Positions 10,504-19,731 of a DNA stretch of 64,000 bases are shown one piece after another; position 1 is the first letter of the stretch, and the number at the start of each line of letters is the position of its first letter. The position numbers and the translations under genes were made by a program. Origin of the DNA: Streptomyces olindensis (GTDB lineage Bacteria; Actinomycetota; Actinomycetes; Streptomycetales; Streptomycetaceae). The notes below the pieces were generated by a model, which had not been told where the DNA came from, ran no database searches, and saw only the letters and a list, made by a program, of their open reading frames with translations. The DNA lies in assembly GCA_000696115.1 (NCBI GenBank), contig JJOH01000018.1, positions 62,001 to 126,000 on the forward strand. The letters run 5' to 3'.

Positions 10504-10953
10504 CTACTCGCCCGTGTGCTCCAGCCGGTCCTTGAGGAGCTGCTCGTTACGCGGGAGTTCCTTGCGGACCTGGGGGCGGACGACGAAGGGGACGAGGACC
10601 TTGCCCATGCCGTGGCCCTCGAAGTCGACCTCGATCGTCACGTGGGAGCGGCGGCCCTCGTCGAACGGCTCGACCTCGCCGTGGACCCGTGCCCGGACGG
10701 GGCCGTCGATCCCGCGCAGGCCCCAGCTGTGCGGCGGGTCGTACTCGGTGACCTCCATGGTCATCGGCATCGTGCGACGACCGATGTGCCGGGTGACCCG
10801 GACCTTGGAGCCGATGCCGACGGGCCCCTCGTCGAGGCGCTCCGCGGACACGGCGCTCAGCTGCCACTCCGGCATGCGCGGGGTGTCCATGACGTAGTCG
10901 TAGACGTCCGTGGGAGCGCGGTCGACATCGATGGACTGTCGAATGGCGGACAT
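10504..10953 (-). CDS. SRPBCC (START-like) family protein
   Basis: 149 residues of the polyketide-cyclase/START-like ligand-binding fold. The N-terminal pattern is SIDVDRAPTDVYDYVMDTPRMPEW and a later block is GSKVRVTRHIGRR. These proteins bind hydrophobic ligands or act as small cyclases and stress proteins; no specific activity can be assigned. The ATG at 10953 is preferred over one eight codons earlier because AAAGGGGG lies 5-6 bases upstream. It stands alone between rlmN and cdsA. Confidence 0.8.
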   Translation of the reverse strand: MSAIRQSIDVDRAPTDVYDYVMDTPRMPEWQLSAVSAERLDEGPVGIGSKVRVTRHIGRRTMPMTMEVTEYDPPHSWGLRGIDGPVRARVHGEVEPFDEGRRSHVTIEVDFEGHGMGKVLVPFVVRPQVRKELPRNEQLLKDRLEHTGE

Positions 10954-11026
10954 GATGACCCCCTTTGCGGCGTACACCTGAATCGTCCCACTCCGCGAAG
11001 CCCGCCGCCTCCCCGAGAAAGACGGC

Positions 11027-11054
11027 GAGCCCCCGCCGTGGTGGACGGGGGCTC
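11027..11054 (-). terminator. Terminator downstream of cdsA
   Basis: GAGCCCCCG (11027-11035) pairs with CGGGGGCTC (11046-11054) with a 10-base loop. On the minus strand a T-rich CGTCTTTCTC stretch follows within a few bases. Confidence 0.75.
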
Positions 11055-11070
11055 ACCGGGGCGGATCCGC

Positions 11071-12198
11071 TCAGCCGGATCCCACGAAGAGCACGAGCAG
11101 CAGCCACACCACGGGGGCCGTGGGCAGCAGCGAGTCGAGCCGGTCCATGATGCCGCCGTGGCCCGGCAGCAGCGTGCCCATGTCCTTGATGCCGAGGTCC
11201 CGCTTGATCATGGACTCGCCGAGGTCGCCGAGCGTGGCGCTGACCGCGACCGCGAGGCCCAGCAGCAGGCCCTGCCACCACGCACCGTCGTCGATGAGGA
11301 ACTCCAGGCACAGCGCACCCACGACCATGGCGAAGGCGACCGCGCCGAGCAGGCCCTCACGGGTCTTGCCGGGGCTGATGCGCGGGGCGAGCTTGGTCCG
11401 GCCGAAGCGCCAGCCGACGGCGTAGGCACCGGTGTCGCTGACGACCGTCAGCAGCAGGAAGGTGAGCACCCGCTGCGGCCCGTCGTCCGCGGTCAGCATC
11501 ATCGCGACGAACGTCGCCAGGAACGGCACGTAGAACGCCGCGAAGACGCCCGCCGTGACGTCCCTGAGGTAGTTCTCCGGCGGTTCCGTCATGCGCCAGA
11601 CCAGCACGGCCAGTGCGGTGAGCGCCATGGCGACCCAGGCGCCCTCGGCGCCCCGGACGTACCCGGCGACGACCATCGCGGCACCGCCGAGCGCGAGCGG
11701 CACGAGGGGCGCCCGGATGCCCTTGCGCTCCTCCAGCCGCTTGGTCAGTTCCCACAGGCCCACCACGACGGCGACCGCGACGACGCCGACGAACACGGCC
11801 TTGACGACGAACAGCGACGCGACGATCACCGCGCCGAGGCCGACCCCCACCCCTATCGCGGCGCTCAGGTCGCGACCCGCGCTCTTCTTCTGCGGCTTGG
11901 GTGCCGGCTGCGAGGCGTCGGGCATGGGCTCCGGATTCGTGTCGTTCCGGACCGGAGGGCCGCTGCGCCGAGCGGCCCCTCGGTCGTCATCCTGGTTTTC
12001 GCCGTATGCGGCCACGTCGGGCACGATGGGCATGGGCCGAGTCTGAGGCGCGTCATGCGCATCGTATGCGGGACCCGCCGGGGCGGCCCCTTGGACGTGC
12101 CCCTGGCCGGGGGTGTGGACCTGCCCGTGGCCATGCGGGTGGTCGGCGGGCCCCCAGTACCCGGCCTGTGGCGGCGCCCCCCAGGAAGAGTCGTTCAT
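11071..12198 (-). CDS. cdsA: Phosphatidate cytidylyltransferase
   Basis: A 375-residue membrane enzyme that makes CDP-diacylglycerol from phosphatidate and CTP for phospholipid synthesis. The C-terminal part carries the CDS signature: KRDLGIKDMGTLLPGHGGIMDRLDS. About eight hydrophobic segments precede it. The first 110 residues are hydrophilic, rich in His, Gly, Pro and Gln, and form an extension not found in the E. coli enzyme but common in actinobacteria. The ATG overlaps the frr stop by one base (TGATG), so cdsA is translated in the pyrH-frr-cdsA string. Confidence 0.95.
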   Translation of the reverse strand: MNDSSWGAPPQAGYWGPADHPHGHGQVHTPGQGHVQGAAPAGPAYDAHDAPQTRPMPIVPDVAAYGENQDDDRGAARRSGPPVRNDTNPEPMPDASQPAPKPQKKSAGRDLSAAIGVGVGLGAVIVASLFVVKAVFVGVVAVAVVVGLWELTKRLEERKGIRAPLVPLALGGAAMVVAGYVRGAEGAWVAMALTALAVLVWRMTEPPENYLRDVTAGVFAAFYVPFLATFVAMMLTADDGPQRVLTFLLLTVVSDTGAYAVGWRFGRTKLAPRISPGKTREGLLGAVAFAMVVGALCLEFLIDDGAWWQGLLLGLAVAVSATLGDLGESMIKRDLGIKDMGTLLPGHGGIMDRLDSLLPTAPVVWLLLVLFVGSG

Positions 12199-12755
12199 CA
12201 GACCTCGAGCAGCTCCGCTTCCTTGTGCTTCAGGAGCTCGTCCACCTGCGCGACGTACTTCGCGGTGGTGTCGTCGAGCTCCTTCTCCGCACGGCGGCCC
12301 TCGTCCTCGCCGACCTCGCCGTCCTTGATCAGCTTGTCGATGGCGTCCTTGGCCTTGCGGCGCACGGAGCGGATGGAGACCTTGGCGTCCTCACCCTTGC
12401 TCTTGGCGACCTTGATGTACTCGCGGCGGCGCTCCTCGGTCAGCTCGGGGAACACCACCCGGATGATGTTGCCGTCGTTGCTCGGGTTGACGCCCAGGTC
12501 GGAGTCGCGGATGGCCTGCTCGATGTTGCGCAGCGCGCTCTTGTCGAACGGGGTCACCACGGCCATGCGCGGCTCGGGCACCGAGAACGAGGCCAGCTGG
12601 TTGATCGGGGTCGGCGCGCCGTAGTAGTCGGCCACGATCTTGTTGAACATCGCCGGGTGCGCACGGCCGGTGCGGATCGCGGCGAAGTCCTCCTTGGCGA
12701 CCACGACGGCCTTCTCCATCTTCTCCTCGGCCTCGAGGAGGGTCTCTTCGATCAC
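12198..12755 (-). CDS. frr: Ribosome recycling factor
   Basis: A 185-residue protein that, with EF-G, splits post-termination ribosomes. It starts VIEETLLEAEEKMEKAVVVA and contains the conserved RTGRAHPAMFNK and PFDKSALRNIEQAI blocks. The length equals the family standard. The GTG at 12755 is chosen because it gives the canonical length and N-terminus; the adjacent GTG at 12758 is an alternative. It lies between pyrH and cdsA, the standard bacterial arrangement. Confidence 0.95.
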   Translation of the reverse strand: MIEETLLEAEEKMEKAVVVAKEDFAAIRTGRAHPAMFNKIVADYYGAPTPINQLASFSVPEPRMAVVTPFDKSALRNIEQAIRDSDLGVNPSNDGNIIRVVFPELTEERRREYIKVAKSKGEDAKVSIRSVRRKAKDAIDKLIKDGEVGEDEGRRAEKELDDTTAKYVAQVDELLKHKEAELLEV

Positions 12756-12921
12756 CACTTGCTCCTGCGTGTCTTGAGTAGGCCCGGCTGCGGTTCCATG
12801 TGGGGCGGCGGCCGGCTGCGTCGCGTCTTCTTCCTGCACGGTTCCCGACCGGCAGGACATTGTCCATCCCCCGGCCCGGCTCCGTCCCGTCCGTCCCCCG
12901 GACGGGGTTGTTCTCGGGGTG

Positions 12922-13680
12922 TCAGTCCCGGCTGCCGGGGTCCCCCACCAGCGTGCCGATCTTCTCACCCTTGACGGCGCGTCCGATGTTGCCCTCCGCG
13001 AGCAGCTCGAAGACCACGATCGGGAGCTTGTTGTCGCGGCACAGCGTCACGGCCGTGGCGTCGGCGACCTTCAGGTCGCGGGTGATGACCTCGCCGTAGC
13101 CGAGGTGGTCGAACTTCACGGCGTCCGGGTTGGTCTTCGGGTCGGAGTCGTAGACCCCGTCCACGCCGTTCTTGCCCATCAGCAGCGCCTCGGCGTCGAT
13201 CTCCAGGGCGCGCTGGGCGGCGGTGGTGTCGGTGGAGAAGTACGGCATGCCCATACCGGCGCCGAAGATCACCACGCGGCCCTTCTCCAGGTGCCGTACG
13301 GCGCGCAGCGGGATGTAGGGCTCGGCGACCTGGCCCATGGTGATGGCGGTCTGCACGCGGCAGTCCACGCCCACCTTCTCCAGGAAGTCCTGGAGGGCCA
13401 GGCAGTTCATGACGGTGCCGAGCATGCCCATGTAGTCGGAGCGGGCCCGGTCCATGCCGCGCTGCTGGAGTTCGGCGCCGCGGAAGAAGTTGCCGCCGCC
13501 GATGACGACCGCGATCTGCGCGCCGTCGCGTACGACGGCCGCGATCTCGCGGGCGATCTTGTGCACCACGTCGGGGTCGACGCCCAGGCCGCCACCGCCG
13601 GAGAAGGCCTCTCCGGACAGCTTCAGCAGAAACCGGCCGCGTACTTTGCCGTCGTCACTCTTCTGGGCCTTGGTGGTCAT
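12922..13680 (-). CDS. pyrH: UMP kinase
   Basis: A 252-residue amino-acid-kinase-fold enzyme that phosphorylates UMP to UDP. RFLLKLSGEAF and GGGNFFRGAEL are nucleotide-binding segments, and DYMGMLGTVMN follows. GEKIGTLVGDP closes the protein. The ATG at 13680 has GAGGCGGG upstream and gives the standard length. It is the first gene of the pyrH-frr-cdsA string and follows tsf and rpsB, as in many bacteria. Confidence 0.95.
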   Translation of the reverse strand: MTTKAQKSDDGKVRGRFLLKLSGEAFSGGGGLGVDPDVVHKIAREIAAVVRDGAQIAVVIGGGNFFRGAELQQRGMDRARSDYMGMLGTVMNCLALQDFLEKVGVDCRVQTAITMGQVAEPYIPLRAVRHLEKGRVVIFGAGMGMPYFSTDTTAAQRALEIDAEALLMGKNGVDGVYDSDPKTNPDAVKFDHLGYGEVITRDLKVADATAVTLCRDNKLPIVVFELLAEGNIGRAVKGEKIGTLVGDPGSRD

Positions 13681-13713
13681 GGGGGATCCCGCCTCTTTCA
13701 CGTGGTGCGCATA

Positions 13714-13772
13714 CGAGGAAGGCCATTGCCGGTGGGGCGTGTTTCGCATCCCATACGGCAATGGCCTCCTCG
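13714..13772 (-). terminator. Long inverted repeat downstream of tsf
   Basis: A CGAGGA-GGCCATTGCCG arm (13714-13731) pairs with CGGCAATGGCCTCCTCG (13756-13772) with one bulge. It lies between tsf and pyrH, and on the minus strand would end the rpsB-tsf transcript. Confidence 0.7.
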
Positions 13773-13864
13773 TCAGATCTGCTGTCGTCCGTCACCCCTG
13801 TGACGGCGTACGCGGACGACTGCTGTCGACCCTATCGGGGTCGGGCGTCGATCGCGGTACGGAC

Positions 13865-14701
13865 TCAGATGCCGACCTTGATGCGCGTGAAGCGCTTCAG
13901 GGTGACACCGGCCTCGTCCAGGATCTTCTGGACGGACTTCTTGTTGTCGAGCGCGTACGGCTGGCCGAGCAGCGTGGCGTCCTTGAAGAAGCCGTTGAGG
14001 CGACCCTCGACGATCTTCGGGAGGGCGGCCTCGGGCTTGCCCTCGGCGCGGGTGGTCTCCTCGGCGACGCGGCGCTCGGACTCGACGACCTCGGCCGGCA
14101 CGTCCTCCTTGGAGAGGTACTTCGGCGCGAAGGCGGCGATGTGCTGGGCGACGCCCTTGGCGATCTCGGCGTTCGGCTTGTCCAGCTCGACGAGGACACC
14201 GATCTGCGGGGGCAGGTCGGGCATCGTGCGGTGCATGTACGCGGTGACGTAGCCGTCGGCGAACTGCGCGAAGCGGTCCAGGACGATCTTCTCGCCCAGG
14301 TTGGCGTTGGCCTCGTCGACGAACGCCTGGACGGTCTTGCCGGCCTCGATCTCGGAGGCGAGCAGGGCCTCCAGGTCGGCCGGGGAGGTCTTGGCGACGT
14401 GCTCGGCGATGGCGGTGGCCACGGCCTGGAACTTCTCGCCCTTGGCGACGAAGTCCGTCTCGCACTTCAGCTCGACGAGGACACCGGAGGAGTTGTCGTC
14501 GGCGATGATCGAGACCACGGCGCCGTTCTCGGCGGAGCGGCCCTCGCGCTTGGCGACGCCCTTCTGGCCCTTGATGCGGAGCGCCTCGACGGCCTTCTCG
14601 ACGTTGCCCTCGGCCTCGTCCAGCGCCTTCTTGCAGTCCATCATGCCGGCGCCCGTGAGCTCGCGGAGCTTCTTGACGTCGGCGGCGGTGTAGTTCGCCA
14701 T
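13865..14701 (-). CDS. tsf: Elongation factor Ts
   Basis: A 278-residue nucleotide-exchange factor for EF-Tu. The N-terminal UBA-like block reads VKKLRELTGAGMMDCKKAL, and the EF-Ts signature KCETDFVAKGE follows. The length suits actinobacterial EF-Ts. The gene follows rpsB in the usual order, with a hairpin between the two that may adjust the relative amounts of the products. Confidence 0.97.
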   Translation of the reverse strand: MANYTAADVKKLRELTGAGMMDCKKALDEAEGNVEKAVEALRIKGQKGVAKREGRSAENGAVVSIIADDNSSGVLVELKCETDFVAKGEKFQAVATAIAEHVAKTSPADLEALLASEIEAGKTVQAFVDEANANLGEKIVLDRFAQFADGYVTAYMHRTMPDLPPQIGVLVELDKPNAEIAKGVAQHIAAFAPKYLSKEDVPAEVVESERRVAEETTRAEGKPEAALPKIVEGRLNGFFKDATLLGQPYALDNKKSVQKILDEAGVTLKRFTRIKVGI

Positions 14702-14797
14702 GAGTCTGTGAATCTTTCTCGAAGTCTGGAAGATCGAAGATCTGCGGATGCGCCCATGGAGCCGGGGGGCGCTGTCCTTCCGCTGACCTACGGGTGA

Positions 14798-14834
14798 ACG
14801 GCGGGAGCGGACTTCATGTCAGCGCTCCCGCCGT
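14798..14834 (-). terminator. Hairpin between rpsB and tsf
   Basis: ACGGCGGGAGCG (14798-14809) pairs perfectly with CGCTCCCGCCGT (14823-14834). With no T-tract it may be an attenuating or mRNA-stabilising structure and not a full terminator. Confidence 0.6.
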
Positions 14835-14853
14835 CAACTCGGACGCTGACGGG

Positions 14854-15744
14854 TCAGGCCTGCTCGGCCTCGGCCGGCTTCTCGCCCTCGGCCGGCTTCT
14901 CGGCCTCGGCCTCGGCGGCCGGAGCAGCCTCGGCGGCCGGAGCGGCCTCGGCGGCGGCCTCGTCGGCCTTCTTCTCGCCCTCGAGCAGGTCGCGCTCCCA
15001 CTCGGCCAGCGGCTCGCCGGCGGCCTTCTCGCCCTTGCCCTCGGTGGCGACACCGCTGCGGGCGATGAGGCCCTCGGCGACGGCGTCGGCGATGACGCGG
15101 GTGAGCAGGGTGACGGAGCGGATCGCGTCGTCGTTGCCCGGGATCTTGTAGTCGACCTCGTCGGGGTCGCAGTTGGTGTCGAGGATCGCGACGACCGGAA
15201 TGTTCAGCTTCCGGGCCTCACCAACGGCGATGTGCTCCTTCTTGGTGTCCACGATCCAGACGGCGCTGGGCACCTTCTGCATCTCGCGGATACCACCGAG
15301 GGTCTTCTCCAGCTTGGCCTTCTCGCGCGAGAGCACGAGAAGCTCCTTCTTGGTCAGACCGGACGCGGCGACGTCCTCGAAGTCGATCTGCTCGAGCTCC
15401 TTGAGGCGCTGCAGACGCTTGTAGACGGTCGAGAAGTTGGTGAGCATGCCGCCCAGCCAGCGCTGGTTGACGTAGGGCATGCCGACGCGGGTGGCCTGCT
15501 CGGCGATGGCCTCCTGCGCCTGCTTCTTCGTGCCGACGAACATGACCGTGCCGCCGTGGGCGACGGTCTCCTTGACGAACTCGTAGGCGCGGTCGATGTA
15601 CGACAGCGACTGGAGCAGGTCGATGATGTAGATGCCGTTGCGCTCCGTGAAGATGAAGCGCTTCATCTTCGGGTTCCAACGACGGGTCTGGTGACCGAAG
15701 TGGACGCCGCTCTCCAGCAGCTCCCGCATCGTGACGACGGCCAT
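14854..15744 (-). CDS. rpsB: 30S ribosomal protein S2
   Basis: 296 residues. MRELLESGVHFGHQTRRWNPK is the classic S2 N-terminus, and AIRSVTLLTRVIADAVAEG is near the end of the folded domain. A tail of about 50 residues, rich in Ala and Glu with AAEAAPAAEA-type repeats, extends beyond the E. coli length. Such tails are common in actinobacteria. The ATG at 15744 has AGGAG 9-10 bases upstream. Confidence 0.97.
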   Translation of the reverse strand: MAVVTMRELLESGVHFGHQTRRWNPKMKRFIFTERNGIYIIDLLQSLSYIDRAYEFVKETVAHGGTVMFVGTKKQAQEAIAEQATRVGMPYVNQRWLGGMLTNFSTVYKRLQRLKELEQIDFEDVAASGLTKKELLVLSREKAKLEKTLGGIREMQKVPSAVWIVDTKKEHIAVGEARKLNIPVVAILDTNCDPDEVDYKIPGNDDAIRSVTLLTRVIADAVAEGLIARSGVATEGKGEKAAGEPLAEWERDLLEGEKKADEAAAEAAPAAEAAPAAEAEAEKPAEGEKPAEAEQA

Positions 15745-16017
15745 GGCCGTATCTCCTTGAATTTCTCGGTTGTGCCGCGGATGCCGGACGGCTTCCGCGC
15801 CTGACGCCCACTGCGCGCCGTGCCACGAGGGACCGAGGGGCGCTGATACGGCCCGTTGCCGGGCTGCGTATCGGGGCGTGCGAAGTCGACCCGGTGACCC
15901 GGATCGCCACCAGAAGTGTACGGGACCCGCGGGGCACCGGGTGACGCCGTTGTCCACAACCGGGCGGTGGTCCACAGCCACGGTCCGGAAGGGGCGGCGG
16001 TCCGGGACGCTTTCGGC

Positions 16018-16581
16018 ATGCGAGCGAAGCGATGTGTGCGTGGGTGTACGCGGCTGGTCCTGCTGCTGGTGTTCACTGTGACGGCCCTGCTGTCCCCACC
16101 GCCGAGCCTGTCCCTGACCGGTACGGATGCGACCGTACCCGCCCTCGGCCGCACCTGGCCGGTGGGCTTACGTCCCCCGGTCCTGCGCGGCTGGGAACCC
16201 CCCGAGACGGTGTACGGCCCGGGCCACCGGGGCGTCGACCTGACGGCAGCGCCCGGGACGCCGGTGCGGGCGGTGGCGGCGGGCCGGGTGGCCTTCGCGG
16301 GCCGGGTGGCCGGCAAGGGGGTCGTCTCGGTGGACCTGGCGGGGACCGGCGATCCCCCGCTCCGCACGACCTACGAACCCGTGACGGCGTCCGTCGAGGA
16401 GGGCGCGGAGGTGGAGGCGGGCGAGGTGATCGGCACGGTGGCGGCGACCGGCTCGCACTGCACGGCTCCGTGCGTGCACTGGGGCCTGCGCCGGGGCGGG
16501 ACGTACCTGAACCCGCTGTCGCTGCTGCCACCGTGGCTCCTCAACCGGGGCCCGTCGAGGCTGCTGCCGGTCCTCACCTAG
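16018..16581 (+). CDS. Exported M23-type (LytM-like) peptidase domain protein
   Basis: 187 residues. A basic N-terminus and the hydrophobic LVLLLVFTVTALLS form a signal peptide. The rest is one M23 domain. GHRGVDL supplies the first His and Asp zinc ligands, and VHWGLR supplies the last His ligand. In active LytM-like enzymes the motif before the last ligand is HxH, whereas this protein has Cys-Val-His. The catalytic His is therefore absent, and it may be a wall-binding or regulatory member. The ATG at 16018 gives a complete signal peptide. It is divergent from rpsB and convergent with the TetR gene. Confidence 0.8.
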   Translation: MRAKRCVRGCTRLVLLLVFTVTALLSPPPSLSLTGTDATVPALGRTWPVGLRPPVLRGWEPPETVYGPGHRGVDLTAAPGTPVRAVAAGRVAFAGRVAGKGVVSVDLAGTGDPPLRTTYEPVTASVEEGAEVEAGEVIGTVAATGSHCTAPCVHWGLRRGGTYLNPLSLLPPWLLNRGPSRLLPVLT

Positions 16582-16750
16582 GGCGCGGCTCGCCTAGGGC
16601 ACGGGGAGTCGCGCCGCTCGGGCGGCGCGGGCGGGCGCCTTTGCGCCGTGGGTGGGCGATGGGCCTCCGCCTGAGCAAAGCCGAGAGCCTGGCGGAGGCG
16701 CCCGGCAGCACCCCGCTGCACCCCGCGACGGCGGGCTGCTCACCCACCCG

Positions 16751-16802
16751 GCCCCAGCCCCGGCTCCGGCTCCGGCCCCGGCTCCGGCTCCGGCTCCGGC
16801 GA
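16751..16802. repeat. Imperfect CCGGCT/CCGGCC hexanucleotide repeat
   Basis: Eight to nine copies of a GGCTCC-like unit, with two GGCCCC variants, fill the end of the gap between the M23-like gene and the TetR gene. The unit is the same as the coding repeat at 1694-1741, but here it is non-coding. The rest of 16582-16750 shows no gene. Confidence 0.85.
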
Positions 16803-16805
16803 GGC

Positions 16806-17387
16806 TCAGCCCCGCACACCCCGCAGAGCCATGGAGACGGCCGCCTCGGTGACGACCCCGGGCTCCTCCGCGGCCCCCAGCTCGATCCGCCGCACCGCCG
16901 CGTCCACGACGCCCTGCACCAACATCGCGGCGAGCCGGGGCTGCTCGTGCCCCATCTCGGCCAGCGCCTCGACGATCATCGCGACGAGCCCGCCGTGCGC
17001 CGCCCGGATCTTCTCCCGGGCCCCCGCGTCCAGCTCACTCGCGGAGATCGCCACCACGGCCCGGTGCCGCCGGTCCCCGACCAGTTCCAGCTGCTGCCGC
17101 ACATACGCCTCGACCTTGGCGTCGGGCGTCTCCGCCCGCTCCATCGCTGCCGACACCTCCGCCGCCCAGACAGGGAAGTCGACCTCGCACAGTTCCTCGA
17201 CCACGGCCGCCCGTGACCGGAAGTACTCGTAGACGGAGGACCGCGCGAGGCCCGTCCGCTCGGCGAGGGCCGGGAAGGTCAGCGCCTCCGTACCGCCCTC
17301 GGACAACAAGGAACGAGCCGCGTCCAGCAGGGCGGCTCGCTGCATCGACCGGTGCTCGGCCACGGAGGCCGCTCGAATCCTTGGCAC
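16806..17387 (-). CDS. TetR-family transcriptional regulator
   Basis: A 193-residue repressor-type protein. The N-terminal HTH contains LLDAARSLLSEGGTEALTFPALAERTGLARSSVYEYFRSR, where the recognition helix and the YxYFxS signature of TetR are clear. The C-terminal ligand-binding part is all helical and family-specific. It sits downstream of whiG on the same strand, 69 bases away, and converges on the M23-like gene. The target genes and ligand are unknown. Confidence 0.9.
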   Translation of the reverse strand: MPRIRAASVAEHRSMQRAALLDAARSLLSEGGTEALTFPALAERTGLARSSVYEYFRSRAAVVEELCEVDFPVWAAEVSAAMERAETPDAKVEAYVRQQLELVGDRRHRAVVAISASELDAGAREKIRAAHGGLVAMIVEALAEMGHEQPRLAAMLVQGVVDAAVRRIELGAAEEPGVVTEAAVSMALRGVRG

Positions 17388-17456
17388 ATCAACACTCTAC
17401 GGACGCGCCGGGCCGGACGGGAGTGGCTCCCGCCGGGCCGACGCCATCCGGCCAGG

Positions 17457-18299
17457 TCAGCGGCCGAAGCTCGCCAGTTTCGCTCTGAGCTGGAGCACGG
17501 ACTTGGTGTGGATCTGGCTGACCCGGCTCTCGGTCACACCCAGCACGTTCCCGATCTCGGCCAGCGTGAGGCCCTCGTAGTAGTACAGCGTGACCACGGT
17601 CTTCTCCCGCTCGGGCAGCGTGTTGATCGCCCGGGCGAGGAACCTGCGCAGCTCCCGGTCCTCGGCGACCTCCACCGGGTTGTCGGCGGCGGTGTCCTCC
17701 AGCGTGTCCATGACGCTCAGCCCGTCGCCGCCCTCACCGCCCCCGTGCAGCAGCTCCTCCAGGGCCACCACGTTGGCCAGCGACAACTGGCTGAACACCG
17801 CGTGGAGTTCCTCGACCGCGATACCCATCTCGGAGGCCACCTCGCCCTCCGTCGGCGTGCGCCGCAGCCGCGCCTCCAGGGTGGCGTACGCCCGCTCCAC
17901 GTTGCGCGCCTTCTGCCGCACCGAGCGCGGGATCCAGTCCAGCGCCCGCAGCTCGTCGATCATCGCGCCGCGGATCCTGGTGATGGCGTACGTCTCGAAC
18001 TTGATCTCCCGGTCGATGTCGAACTTCTCGATCGCGTCGATCAGCCCGAACACCCCGGACGAGACGAAGTCCGCCTGCTCGACGTTGGACGGCAGGCCCA
18101 CGCTGACCCGGCCCGCGACGTACTTCACCAGCGGCGAGTAGTGCAGGATCAGCTGCTCCCGCAGCCGCTCGTCCCCCGTCGCCTTGTACGACCGCCACAG
18201 CTCGTCGAGCGTCGAGGGAGCGGGCGGCCGCACGCTGCCACCGTCACGGGCGGCTGGGGGGATCGCCGCCCGGTCGGACCCGGAGGTGTGCTGGGGCAT
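17457..18299 (-). CDS. whiG: RNA polymerase sigma factor WhiG
   Basis: A 280-residue FliA/WhiG-type sigma-28 family factor that commits aerial hyphae to sporulation in Streptomyces. Region 2 includes YSPLVKYVAGRV and GLIDAIEKFDIDREIKFETYAITRIRGAMIDELR. Region 3 follows (PTEGEVASEMGI), and region 4 is LPEREKTVVTLYYYEGLTLAEIGNVLGVTESRVSQIH. The ATG at 18299 gives the 280-residue length I recall for WhiG, with AAGG about 8 bases upstream. From established work, its activity is controlled by the anti-sigma factor RsiG with c-di-GMP, not encoded here. Confidence 0.96.
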   Translation of the reverse strand: MPQHTSGSDRAAIPPAARDGGSVRPPAPSTLDELWRSYKATGDERLREQLILHYSPLVKYVAGRVSVGLPSNVEQADFVSSGVFGLIDAIEKFDIDREIKFETYAITRIRGAMIDELRALDWIPRSVRQKARNVERAYATLEARLRRTPTEGEVASEMGIAVEELHAVFSQLSLANVVALEELLHGGGEGGDGLSVMDTLEDTAADNPVEVAEDRELRRFLARAINTLPEREKTVVTLYYYEGLTLAEIGNVLGVTESRVSQIHTKSVLQLRAKLASFGR

Positions 18300-18573
18300 T
18301 CGTCGCCTTGTGCCGTTCTGCTGCGAAGTGGTGCTGCTGGGGTGAGCTGTCTGTCTGATGTCGAGTTGCCTGTCCGTGTCGGTATGCTCGTGAGCGTAGC
18401 GTGACTGTGGTGTCGCGGTGCGCGAAGGACGGAGGTCGAAGGGGGCGCAGATACGTTCCGGAAGGCGTCCGGCCGAAGCGCCGCGCTCGCCCGGCGTGCT
18501 CACCGCAGACCCCCAACTGGGCGCATTCCAAGGGGTGTCGGGGTTCCCCCGGACGGCCGAACAGGGGCGGTCC

Positions 18574-19731
18574 TCATGGCTCGGGACCGCCGCGGACCGA
18601 CATCACCGCCTGGCGTGTCAACTTCCAGCCGTCGCCGTGTCGTTCGACGTAACCGAGTGCTCGGAGTTCGTACAGTCTCGCGATCGCGTCGTCCGGTGTG
18701 GTCTGTGCGCGGCGCGCGATCTCGTCCGGCCGGGCGGCCCGGCGCCCCGGCAGCGCGGCGAGCACCTGCCGGGCGGCCGGCTCCAGCAGGTCCCGGGGCA
18801 GGACGGGGCCGCGCCGGTCGGGGGCGAGCTGTCCGATGTCGCCGACCAGCTCGACGACGTCGGCGGCGTCGGTGACCAGGGCCGCTTCCGCACGCAGGAG
18901 CTCGTGCACCCCGGCGGACAGGGCGCTGGTGGCGGGGCCCGGTACGCCCATTGTGTGCCGGCCCAGGCGCTGGGCCGCCCGGGCGGTGACCAGGGAGCCG
19001 CTGCGGTGGGCGGCCTCGACGACCACGGTGCCGCGGGTGAGGGCCGCGATCACCCGGTTCCGCAGAATGAACCGGCTCGGTGTCGGATGATCGCCGGGCG
19101 GCAACTCACCGATGACCAGACCCTGTTCGGCGATCCTGCCGATCAGCTGGGTGTGTCCGCGCGGGTAGGGCCGGTCGACGCCGCAGGCGAGGACGGCGAC
19201 GGTGGCTCCGCCCGTGCCGAGGGCTCCGCGGTGGGCGGCGCCGTCGACGCCGTAGGCGCCGCCGGAGACCACGACCCAGCCCTGCTCGGCGAGACCGGCG
19301 GCGAGGGTGGCCGCCATGTGCGCCCCGTACTCGGTGCAGGCCCGGGCGCCGACGACCGCGACCGACTTCAGCGCCCACATGCGCAGGCTGGGCCTCCCTC
19401 GCACCCACAGGCCCAGGGGCCGGGCATCCCCGAGATCGTCGAGCTGCCCCGGCCACTCGGACTCCCCGGGGCACACGAACCGCACCCCGGCGTCGCGGGC
19501 GACCTCCAGATCCCGCCGCGGCCGGGCGACCGCGGCCCTGGCCAGCAGCCCGGCCCACCGCTTCGCGCTCACGCCCGGCAGAGGCGCCCCTCCCTCCACC
19601 AGCCGCCGCACCACTCCCCCGACCCCGACCTCCCGCACCCACCGCCCACCGGCTTCGTCCCCAGGCTCGATGACGCGGGAGAGGAAGACGCGGGCGAGGA
19701 GTTCGTCGTCCGGGTCGTCGAGGACGCTCAC
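18574..19731 (-). CDS. dprA: DNA processing protein DprA
   Basis: 385 residues with the DprA/Smf Rossmann-like core: SVAVVGARACTEYG, VVSGGAYGVDGAAHRGAL, ACGVDRPYPRGH and FILRNRVIAALTRGTVVVEA. A C-terminal winged-helix (DprA_WH) ends the protein. DprA loads RecA on single-stranded DNA in competent bacteria; in Streptomyces its role is unclear. The GTG start overlaps the TGA of the upstream comM-like gene (GTGA), which indicates coupling in a yraN-comM-dprA operon. Confidence 0.93.
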   Translation of the reverse strand: MSVLDDPDDELLARVFLSRVIEPGDEAGGRWVREVGVGGVVRRLVEGGAPLPGVSAKRWAGLLARAAVARPRRDLEVARDAGVRFVCPGESEWPGQLDDLGDARPLGLWVRGRPSLRMWALKSVAVVGARACTEYGAHMAATLAAGLAEQGWVVVSGGAYGVDGAAHRGALGTGGATVAVLACGVDRPYPRGHTQLIGRIAEQGLVIGELPPGDHPTPSRFILRNRVIAALTRGTVVVEAAHRSGSLVTARAAQRLGRHTMGVPGPATSALSAGVHELLRAEAALVTDAADVVELVGDIGQLAPDRRGPVLPRDLLEPAARQVLAALPGRRAARPDEIARRAQTTPDDAIARLYELRALGYVERHGDGWKLTRQAVMSVRGGPEP

